Assembly: GCA_037147175.1 (NCBI GenBank)
Contig: JBAWVS010000076.1
Span: forward strand, 1 to 7,676
Reading direction: 5' to 3'
From: a bacterium
Lineage (GTDB): Bacteria > Cyanobacteriota > Vampirovibrionia > Gastranaerophilales > UBA9971
DNA: 7,676 bases
This document shows positions 1-7,193 of the stretch, one piece after another. The notes under the pieces were generated by a model. The model ran no database searches. It was not told the DNA's origin and saw only the letters and a list, made by a program, of their open reading frames with translations. The translations under genes were made by a program, and so were the position numbers. How positions within the stretch are numbered: position 1 is the stretch's first letter; every line of letters begins with the position of its first letter.

Positions 1-40
1 GCAAGAATTAAGTTAAAAAAACTTTATCCTAATAAATTAA

Positions 41-358
41 ATTAACAATGCACTAATTTTGCTTGACCTTCCAAAAGATGAAAGCCTGTCTCTCCATTCA
101 GAAAACCTCCACTCAAGGATTGAAAATGAAAAAACAGGACTTATATACAATTCAACAGAAGAGTTTGAAGAAAAACTTGTTAAATTAATTGAAGACTCCT
201 CTTTCAGGCATGAACTTGCAAAAAATGCCTATAATTATGTTGCCGAAAACCGTCTTTTATCAATGCATTATAAAGAACGGACAGATTGGTACTATAAAAT
301 GATCGAAAACTTGCCACAGTTAAATGAAGAATTAAAATTTCGCTCTCCGGAACTATAG
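41..358 (+). pseudogene. C-terminal remnant of a GT4-like glycosyltransferase
   Basis: This open frame looks like the tail of a GT-B glycosyltransferase. The segment E-N-E-K-T-G-L-I-Y is followed by an acidic helix ending L-I-E-D, then F-R-H-E-L-A-K-N-A-Y and Y-V-A-E-N-R-L-L-S, and an aromatic E-R-T-D-W-Y-Y tail. This is the usual order at the end of GT4 domains (sugar-nucleotide binding region, then the closing C-terminal helices). Nothing of the N-terminal acceptor domain is present, and the frame is closed by TAA at 38-40. The only nearby start in frame is TTG at 59, which has no Shine-Dalgarno sequence. An ATG at 48 is in another frame and stops after two codons. About 100 residues is far below the 350-400 normal for the family. 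I read it as a truncated, probably non-functional gene. A short standalone protein, or a frameshifted gene with its 5' part further left, remains possible. The family call is by pattern only. Confidence 0.5.
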
Positions 359-410
359 TGCTCTGAAAAAGTAATTAAGAAATGAAATATTTTTTGCGAA
401 AGCACTATAG
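353..410. repeat. 58-bp element bounded by a perfect 10-bp inverted repeat
   Basis: CTATAGTGCT at 353-362 is exactly complementary to AGCACTATAG at 401-410. After a small internal loop, AAAAA (366-370) can also pair with TTTTT (391-395). The left arm contains the TAG stop of the glycosyltransferase fragment. As RNA this would be a long hairpin with a roughly 20-nt loop, followed by only CTTTT, so it is at best a weak terminator for the plus strand. It could also be a tiny palindromic element or an excision scar. No transposase is nearby. Confidence 0.5.
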
Positions 411-430
411 CTTTTAGGAGTGATGCTTTT

Positions 431-460
431 CGGGAAAATCCGGCTTTGCCGGTTTTCCTG
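431..460. terminator. bidirectional terminator-like hairpin between convergent genes
   Basis: CCGGC (440-444), loop TTT, GCCGG (448-452) forms a GC-rich core flanked by AAAA (435-438) and TTTT (453-456), with the stem continuing outward through GG/CC and a one-base bulge at T439. Read on the minus strand it is A-tract, GC stem, then ATTTT, placed about 65 nt after the mgtA stop, so it can terminate mgtA. Read on the plus strand it would stop transcripts from the glycosyltransferase remnant. The U-tract is short in both directions. A second small palindrome, CTGAAA (458-463) with TTTCAG (473-478), adjoins it. Confidence 0.55.
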
Positions 461-523
461 AAAACAAACTCGTTTCAGTATATTTTAGTTAGATTGAAAT
501 AGCTTTCCTGTTGAAGTCTGATA

Positions 524-3073
524 TCAAAATGCATCAAATATTTTTTTGTTTATTAGTCTTGTAACAATTAAATAAAAGAACAATAATAAAACCAAAAATA
601 TCCAGTATAAAGACGGAAGTGCAACAAAACCCAGATGAACCGCATAATGAGAAAATAACAGCCACACAATCAGGCTGATCATAAATATATTCATCAGAAA
701 AATCCAAACACTTGCATTACTTTGCATAAACTGTATTTTATTTGTACGAATAGCATGAATAACAAGTATTTCTGAGATAAGAGTCTTTACAAACCAGCCT
801 GTCTGAAACAATTCTTTGTTTTCCAGAGCATTAAACCCGAAAATAAGCACTAAAAAAGTTATATAATCAAAAACCACATTAATCGGACCCAAAACCAGCA
901 TTGACTTCTTAATATAGCCTATATCCCAACTTTTAGGGTGTCTGGTGTATTCTTTATCAACGTTATCAGTAAATAAAGATACTTGAGAAATATCATAAAG
1001 CAGGTTTTTAGCAATAATTTGAACAGGAGCCAGAGGCAAAAACGGTAAAAATATCGATGCTGTCGCCAAACTTACCATATTTCCGAAATTGGAACTGGAA
1101 CAGGCCCGAATATATTTTGTTATATTGCAAAATACCCTCCTGCCTTCAATGACACCTTTTTCCAAAATTAACAGGCTTTTTTCAAGCAAAATTATATCTG
1201 CCGATTCTTTAGCAATATCAGCCGCAGAATCAACAGAAATGCCAACATCTGCTGTTTTTAATGCAAGTGCATCATTTATTCCATCTCCTATAAATCCTGT
1301 AACATGCCGGTTTTTTTGGAGCATTTCAACGATTTTTTGTTTATGTTCAGGGCTTAATTTTGCAAAAATATTATTCTTTTCAACAATTTCTGACAATTTT
1401 TCATCGGACAAATTTTCAATATCATCTCCTGAAACAGCGCCTAAAATTTTTATGCCGACTTCATTGCAAATTTTCTTTGTAATTACTTCGTTATCTCCTG
1501 TCAAAATTTTTATATCCACGCCATTTTCATATAATTGCCTGATTGCTTCAACGGCAGATTCTTTTGGCGGATCGAGAAAAGCCGCAAATCCAATCAAAAT
1601 AAGATTATTCTCATCTTTAGAAGAAAAAATGTCTTTATGTAGCGTAAAATCTTTATACGCAACTGCTATAACCCTGAATCCGTCTTCGTTTAGTTCTCCT
1701 GTTAATTTTTTTATTTTTTTCCGATGAAAATCATCTATTTTTAAAATATTATTATTGTCATTCAATCTGTCGCAAATATTTAAAATTTCTTCCACAGCTC
1801 CTTTGCAAACGAGTTTTATCGGCATATTATTTTGTTTAACTACCACAGACATACGCCTCCGCTTAAAATCAAACGGAATTTCATCAATTTTTATATATGT
1901 TTTGACTATATCTAAATTTTGTTCCGAATGTTCTAAAATCGAATTATCAAGTAAATTCTTCAATCCTGTCTGAAAATAACTGTTTATATAAGCATATAAA
2001 AAAACCTCCTCGCTCTCCTTCTTATTTATATCAATATGTCGTTCCAGAATAACCTTGTTTTGAGTCAGAGTTCCTGTTTTATCGGAACATAATACATCCA
2101 TTGCACCTAAATTTTGAACGGCATTCAGTTTTTTAACTATGACTTTGCCTTTAGATAAACTCAAAGCTCCTTTTGAAAGATTAATCGTAACAATCATAGG
2201 AAGCATCTCAGGTGCTAAACCGACCGCAACCGCAATCGCAAAAAGCAAAGCTTCTAACCAACTTCCTTTGTTTAAGGCATTTATTACAAAGACAATCAAT
2301 ACAATATAAATCATTGCTCTTACCAAAAGCATGACAAATTTGTCTACACCTTCTTCAAAACTGCTTTTTGCGGTTTTTTGGGTAATTTTATCCGCTATTG
2401 AGCTCAGATAAGTATTGTTTCCTGTTTCTATGACAACACCTATAGCACTTCCGCTGTTAACATTGGTTCCCATAAAACAAATATTTGGAAGATCAAAAAT
2501 ATTATTTTTTGAATCCTCCTGATAATATTTCTCACTTTTTTCTACAGGCAAAGCTTCTCCTGTCATCGCAGACTGGTTAAGATAGAGCGTTTTTGAAGAA
2601 ATAATTCTTATATCAGCCGGTATTATATTCCCCGCAGAAAGCCTGATTATATCTCCTCTGACAAGTTCTGACTGCGAAATTTCTTTTTCTTTTCCCGACC
2701 GAAGTACTGTTACACTAGTACTGACCAGTTTTTTTAATTTGTCAGCTGCTTTGTCAGCCTGATATTCCTGAAAAAAAGTCATAAATACATTAATAATAAT
2801 CATTGCAAGAATAATAATTGCTGATTCTGTTTCACCTATGAGAAAAGAAATTATTACAATTATAAATAACAAGAGTACCAGAGGACTAATAAATTCCGAA
2901 AGGAGCTTGATAAAGGCATTTTGTTGTTTATCAAAAGAAATAACGTTATATCCGTATTTTTTAAGGCGTTGCTGCACCTGTTTTTCGCTCAATCCTTCAA
3001 TAGAAGCCTCAAGCGAGTTTAAAACATCATCAATAGCAGTTTTTGAAAATTGTTTTATGTTTTTTGAATTCAC
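524..3073 (-). CDS. mgtA: Mg2+-transporting P-type ATPase (MgtA/MgtB family, P3B)
   Basis: This is an inner-membrane ATPase of 849 residues that imports Mg2+ at the cost of ATP (role from the family). Visible in order: an N-terminal cytoplasmic stretch; membrane helices near 60-101; the actuator loop TGE at 171-173; helices near 248-294 with the PEML motif at 288-291; the phosphorylation site DKTGTLT with Asp331; the nucleotide-domain KGA at 424-426; TGDN at 525-528; GDGIND at 596-601; and six C-terminal helices. The N-I-T-K-Y stretch, SSNFGN (660-665), LPFLP and NLLYDISQ are diagnostic of MgtA/MgtB rather than Ca2+ pumps. Enterobacterial MgtA is about 900 residues, so this is a slightly short but complete version. 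The actuator motif reads TGEA rather than TGES, keeping the essential Glu. The start is GTG at 3073: no early in-frame ATG exists, and AAGGGG (3090-3085) lies 11 nt upstream. It is transcribed separately from ahcY, which ends in its own terminator. The leader (3074-3244) may be regulatory. Confidence 0.95.
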   Translation of the reverse strand: MNSKNIKQFSKTAIDDVLNSLEASIEGLSEKQVQQRLKKYGYNVISFDKQQNAFIKLLSEFISPLVLLLFIIVIISFLIGETESAIIILAMIIINVFMTFFQEYQADKAADKLKKLVSTSVTVLRSGKEKEISQSELVRGDIIRLSAGNIIPADIRIISSKTLYLNQSAMTGEALPVEKSEKYYQEDSKNNIFDLPNICFMGTNVNSGSAIGVVIETGNNTYLSSIADKITQKTAKSSFEEGVDKFVMLLVRAMIYIVLIVFVINALNKGSWLEALLFAIAVAVGLAPEMLPMIVTINLSKGALSLSKGKVIVKKLNAVQNLGAMDVLCSDKTGTLTQNKVILERHIDINKKESEEVFLYAYINSYFQTGLKNLLDNSILEHSEQNLDIVKTYIKIDEIPFDFKRRRMSVVVKQNNMPIKLVCKGAVEEILNICDRLNDNNNILKIDDFHRKKIKKLTGELNEDGFRVIAVAYKDFTLHKDIFSSKDENNLILIGFAAFLDPPKESAVEAIRQLYENGVDIKILTGDNEVITKKICNEVGIKILGAVSGDDIENLSDEKLSEIVEKNNIFAKLSPEHKQKIVEMLQKNRHVTGFIGDGINDALALKTADVGISVDSAADIAKESADIILLEKSLLILEKGVIEGRRVFCNITKYIRACSSSNFGNMVSLATASIFLPFLPLAPVQIIAKNLLYDISQVSLFTDNVDKEYTRHPKSWDIGYIKKSMLVLGPINVVFDYITFLVLIFGFNALENKELFQTGWFVKTLISEILVIHAIRTNKIQFMQSNASVWIFLMNIFMISLIVWLLFSHYAVHLGFVALPSLYWIFLVLLLFFYLIVTRLINKKIFDAF

Positions 3074-3092
3074 TTAAATAAAATCCCCTTTT

Positions 3093-3149
3093 TTATTTTG
3101 AGTAATCGATATTGGCAAAAGGGTTCGGGGGCTTTGCCCATGACAACAT
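3093..3149 (-). CDS. possible mgtA leader peptide, 18 residues, proline-containing
   Basis: An ATG at 3149 opens the frame MLSWAKPPNPFANIDYSK, ending in TAA at 3093, 19 nt before the mgtA GTG start. It has three prolines including a PP pair, with the CCC CCG codons inside the 3' arm of a GC-rich stem. Enterobacterial mgtA is preceded by mgtL, a 17-18 codon proline-rich leader peptide whose translation couples Mg2+ and proline status to mgtA transcription. The length, position and proline content here recall it, but the sequence is not similar. Against it, the only purine-rich site, GGGG (3155-3152), sits just 2 nt before the ATG, and an ORF this short can occur by chance. A second reading frame (ATG at 3141, 23 residues, starting MGKAPEPF) has better spacing from the GGGG and runs into mgtA. 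Either, or neither, may be translated. Confidence 0.27.
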   Translation of the reverse strand: MLSWAKPPNPFANIDYSK

Positions 3150-3157
3150 TTCCCCGC
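3114..3157 (-). promoter_or_regulatory. structured mgtA leader with alternative stems
   Basis: Three stems compete in the mgtA leader. CGGGG (plus 3126-3130) pairs with CCCCG (3152-3156). GGGC (3129-3132) pairs with GCCC (3136-3139) across a TTT loop. GGCAAA (3114-3119) pairs with TTTGCC (3133-3138). The second cannot coexist with the first or third, and the first and third interleave as a pseudoknot. In the mRNA, the first stem hides the purine-rich site before the leader ORF. There is no U-tract after any stem, so this is not an intrinsic attenuator. It does not resemble the M-box Mg2+ riboswitch consensus. I found no convincing -35/-10 pair between 3157 and 3244. The element could instead be a degenerate dispersed palindrome. 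Confidence 0.3.
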
Positions 3158-3244
3158 AGTGTTTCAGTTTTTCTTTCTTTTAGTTAGTTTAAGTATGCGG
3201 CAATTTAACAACTCATTAAATTCAACACCTGTTTAAATAACAAT

Positions 3245-3278
3245 AAAAAAGGCGAAGTTTAATAACTTCGCCTTTTTT
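3245..3278 (-). terminator. intrinsic terminator of ahcY
   Basis: GGCGAAGTT (3251-3259) and AACTTCGCC (3264-3272) form a perfect 9-bp stem with a four-base loop, flanked by six A on the left and six T on the right. Transcribed on the minus strand it gives a GC-based hairpin followed by U6, starting about 20 nt past the ahcY stop. The symmetry would also let it work on the plus strand. It isolates mgtA from ahcY read-through. Confidence 0.9.
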
Positions 3279-3298
3279 AAAAGATATATTATAAAATA

Positions 3299-4644
<1,346 letters not shown>

Positions 4645-4652
4645 TATTTTTC

Positions 4653-4661
4653 AGTATAGCA
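4653..4661 (-). promoter_or_regulatory. extended -10 promoter for ahcY
   Basis: Read on the minus strand this is TGCTATACT: the TGn extension plus TATACT, one mismatch from TATAAT. The -35 region at 17-nt spacing (TGTGTA) is poor, as is common with extended -10 promoters. Transcription would start near 4646, giving a leader of about 73 nt. The site lies in the 129-bp gap after the metalloprotease gene, where I see no terminator, so some read-through into ahcY is possible. Confidence 0.5.
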
Positions 4662-4702
4662 AAAAAGCATAAAAATACACATAATCGATTTTTTGAGTAA
4701 AT

Positions 4703-6136
4703 TTATTTGCTATTTGTTTTTACATTTTTGTAAATTTCTTTAATAGTATTCTTATCTCTGTCAGAAAGCTTATTTACATTAAAATTGCCGTACATTATGT
4801 CATTAGAATCAGGACTATGGCCGTAAATCCCTATAGAATGTCCCAGCTGATGCATTGCAATCTGCTTTATTTTTTCAAAAGACTGCTCTTTTGTCATGCC
4901 GGAAGTGCAGTCTGTATTAATTTTGACTTTCATTATCCTGTCATCAAGGTTTAATCCCTTATACTGAAGAAGAGGAGAAGCGACAGAACCTCCAACTGAA
5001 CCTACCAGCCCAATCACAGGAACACCGACCAGCCCTCCCAAAACCATTGCAGCAATTGAACCTATCTGCACAATAGAACTTGCTTTTTTATATTTCAATT
5101 TTTGTTTTTCTGCCGACACATCTTCTTTTTTAAGCTCGGGCTGCCATGCAAAATCCTCAAAATACTCAGTCCATACTATTTTTAAGTTTGCGTTCTTTGG
5201 ATCATTGGAGGTTTCAAATTTTATTTTGCCTCCCGAAGCATTTTCCCATTCTTTCATAGCATCTTTAACAGCGTCTCTGTAATATTTTTTGTAATTTTTG
5301 ACATCTGCGTCATCTATATAAACAATTATAGGCATTTTACCGAATATTTTTGCTGTTCCGCTGCTCTGTTCAATTATGTCCTGAATATAATCCTGCTCCT
5401 CGCCGAAATTATTTGCGGGTTTTTGTGCAAGTTCCGGCAAAGCAGCTTTCTTTAAACGATCTAACCTGACAGTTAAACTTTCATCATTATAATTTTTGTT
5501 GAATATATCTTTTTCAAGTTTTGCAATTCTTTCTAATACAGGCAAATTATCATGAGATTTGCCGTAAATCTTCATTTCTACAAGCTTGACAAGCTCGGGC
5601 ATTGAATCAGGAGCAGAAGTTGTTATCGGTTTAAATTCCAAATCGCCTCCTGTTTCTTTAAGTTGAGAAAGTCCTTCTCTTGCTTTCTGCGCCTGCTCGG
5701 GAAGCATACTGTATTTTAATGAATTTTCAAGATCTTCTTTTGCTTTTTGCGGGTTTCCATTATAAAAATTATACGAACTTCTTGAATAATAAATATCAGA
5801 AAGAAGCTCTTTTGTATTTTGCTCGGATTGGCGCAGCGAAAGCACTTTTTGGCAGTATTTTATAGCCTCATCATATTTTTTTTCATTTGCCAGATTAAAA
5901 GCATAGCTGGAATATGCAGTTATAGCATTATCAATAAAAACCTGATTTTTTTCGACAGAATACGCTTTTTCATAATACTGTCCTGCTTTAAGAAAATCAT
6001 TCCTGTTATAAGCCTTATGGGCAGTTTCTACGAATTGAGCAGGCGAATTTCTTACCTGATGCACAACTGCAATAACAGGCATTGTTTCAAAGAGCAAAAA
6101 TATTGATAAAATTAATGAAATTATTTTTGTTTTCAT
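4703..6136 (-). CDS. exported TPR protein with a matrixin-like zinc metalloprotease domain (HQxGH variant)
   Basis: The 477-residue protein starts with a signal peptide (K-rich start, hydrophobic 5-23, likely cut after V-I-A at 23). About three TPR-like helical pairs follow at roughly 32-64, 65-103 and 108-143. Residues 181-232 hold two tandem copies of an E-x-x-I-[FY]-x-K...R-[LI]-x-[KR] unit. The C-terminal domain (about 268-477) begins M-P-I-I-V-Y-I, has an A-N-L-K-I-V-W strand, and ends with H429-Q-L-G-H433-S-I-G-I-Y-G-H440 and a Met-turn D-I-M-Y (446-449). This matches metzincin/matrixin architecture, with the third His one residue later than in HExxHxxGxxH. The catalytic Glu position is Gln430 (codon CAG, one base from GAG), so peptidase activity is doubtful. 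A Gly-rich hydrophobic stretch (about 357-388) interrupts the domain between two strands. The ATG at 6136 has only a weak GGTAAG site, but the signal peptide supports it. The substrate is unknown; it may be a binding or scaffold protein rather than an enzyme. Confidence 0.82.
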   Translation of the reverse strand: MKTKIISLILSIFLLFETMPVIAVVHQVRNSPAQFVETAHKAYNRNDFLKAGQYYEKAYSVEKNQVFIDNAITAYSSYAFNLANEKKYDEAIKYCQKVLSLRQSEQNTKELLSDIYYSRSSYNFYNGNPQKAKEDLENSLKYSMLPEQAQKAREGLSQLKETGGDLEFKPITTSAPDSMPELVKLVEMKIYGKSHDNLPVLERIAKLEKDIFNKNYNDESLTVRLDRLKKAALPELAQKPANNFGEEQDYIQDIIEQSSGTAKIFGKMPIIVYIDDADVKNYKKYYRDAVKDAMKEWENASGGKIKFETSNDPKNANLKIVWTEYFEDFAWQPELKKEDVSAEKQKLKYKKASSIVQIGSIAAMVLGGLVGVPVIGLVGSVGGSVASPLLQYKGLNLDDRIMKVKINTDCTSGMTKEQSFEKIKQIAMHQLGHSIGIYGHSPDSNDIMYGNFNVNKLSDRDKNTIKEIYKNVKTNSK

Positions 6137-6177
6137 ATTAAAAAACTTACCAAATACATTTATAAAATACCACTTAT

Positions 6178-6183
6178 ATTATA
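6178..6183 (-). promoter_or_regulatory. candidate -10 box for the metalloprotease gene
   Basis: A perfect TATAAT on the minus strand lies 41 nt before the ATG at 6136, in the 131-bp divergent gap shared with the lipid kinase gene. The region is so AT-rich that such a hexamer is expected by chance, and no recognisable -35 stands 16-18 nt upstream. No convincing promoter for the plus-strand gene was found in the same gap. Confidence 0.3.
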
Positions 6184-6267
6184 TTCTAAAAGCTGATATA
6201 AAAAATATTTTATTGCCTTATAAATAATTTAGCCGACTTTTTTACATGGTTTTAGAAAACATAAAAA

Positions 6268-7161
6268 ATGCCTATGAGAAAAAAAATATTTTTGTTCCCT
6301 AATCCTGATTTTGACAAAAAATATATGGGCGGAATAAGCAGGCTCTACCAGATATTCTGCAAAGAATATGATTTTAATCTTGAAATTATTGATGATGATT
6401 TTCTTAAAAACCATAAACCTGATGAACACAAAAAAGACCTTATAGTCATTGCAGGAGGGGATGGAACAATTCACAGGGTTATAAATAATATTCCCGAAAA
6501 GTTTTTTTCTTCTTATAAATTCGGCTTAATTCCCGCGGGAACAGCAAATGAATTTGCAAAAAGCTTGAATCTGCCATGTTACCTTGAAGATGCAGCTTTT
6601 ATAATAGCAAATGAAAATGAGGAAAATAATGTTTTTCATAAAGTCGCATTAGTTAAAGGAAAATATAAATTTTTAACAGGCTTATTATACGGGGTTGCCT
6701 GTCAGGTACTTCAGTCAACTTCTCAAAATGCAAAGGTTTTTTGGGGTTCTTTTGCCTATAATTTACCGGGATTTATGTCTTTAACTAATTTTTATGACCA
6801 TATAAAAAAATTCAAAATAGATTCAACGGAATTTCAGACAGGATATCTAATCATAAATAATGCGAGTTTAACAGGCAAAGATTTATCTTTTGAGGATACA
6901 AAAGACGAAAACAAAGATTTGTTTTCTTTTATGTACGTTTCTCCCGATGTAACGCCCTCTGATATGCTGTGGCTTCTGGTAAAAAGCCGGACACGCATGA
7001 GTATTTTGCAGGACGCTTCGATTTTTTATGCCCAAATGGATAAAATTCATCTTGAGTTTGACGGAAAAAATCTATTTATGCTTGACGGAGAGCTTTATGA
7101 ATTTTCTTCACCCCTGACTATAAAGCATCATGACAAGCGTATCGAGGTTATTTGCTTTTAA
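6268..7161 (+). CDS. diacylglycerol/lipid kinase family protein (DAGK catalytic domain, YegS/DgkB-like)
   Basis: The 297-residue protein belongs to the soluble lipid kinase family (COG1597, DAGK catalytic fold), which phosphorylates diacylglycerol or related lipids with ATP at the inner face of the membrane. Evidence: an N-terminal P-N-P-D-F strand-turn at 11-15 in place of the usual NPxSG; the nucleotide loop GGDGT (63-67); G-L-I-P-A-G-T-A-N-E-F-A (86-97), matching the family GTxNDFAR block; and a C-terminal L-D-G-E (272-275) following an F-D-G-K turn. Length is normal (about 290-310). After GGDGT it reads I-H-R-V-I-N-N rather than the common x-N-E-V-x-N-G, so it is a divergent member and the exact lipid is uncertain. 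ATG at 6268 and a second ATG at 6274 are both plausible; neither has a strong Shine-Dalgarno. It is divergent from the metalloprotease gene and convergent, 32 bp apart, with the HD gene, with no clear terminator between them. Confidence 0.85.
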   Translation: MPMRKKIFLFPNPDFDKKYMGGISRLYQIFCKEYDFNLEIIDDDFLKNHKPDEHKKDLIVIAGGDGTIHRVINNIPEKFFSSYKFGLIPAGTANEFAKSLNLPCYLEDAAFIIANENEENNVFHKVALVKGKYKFLTGLLYGVACQVLQSTSQNAKVFWGSFAYNLPGFMSLTNFYDHIKKFKIDSTEFQTGYLIINNASLTGKDLSFEDTKDENKDLFSFMYVSPDVTPSDMLWLLVKSRTRMSILQDASIFYAQMDKIHLEFDGKNLFMLDGELYEFSSPLTIKHHDKRIEVICF

Positions 7162-7193
7162 TTTTTTATAAGTATCCCGAATAAAATAAAAAC

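Noticed and set aside
1089-1727. 212-codon open frame on the plus strand inside the ATPase gene
   Set aside because: It is antisense to conserved MgtA motifs, Ser/Phe-rich as expected from the complement of an AT-rich gene, and has no recognisable domain or ribosome-binding site.
3074-3244. M-box (ykoK) Mg2+ riboswitch upstream of mgtA
   Set aside because: I looked for the conserved GGTGAGG-like and downstream conserved segments and see none; only short GC stems are present.
6229-6474. 81-codon minus-strand frame over the start of the lipid kinase gene
   Set aside because: It overlaps the conserved kinase N-terminus antisense and its product is low-complexity Phe/Ile/Lys.
7162-7193. shared terminator between the convergent lipid kinase and HD genes
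   Set aside because: Only a 5-bp AT-rich match (TAAGT with ACTTA) is present, with no GC-rich stem, so I do not call it.
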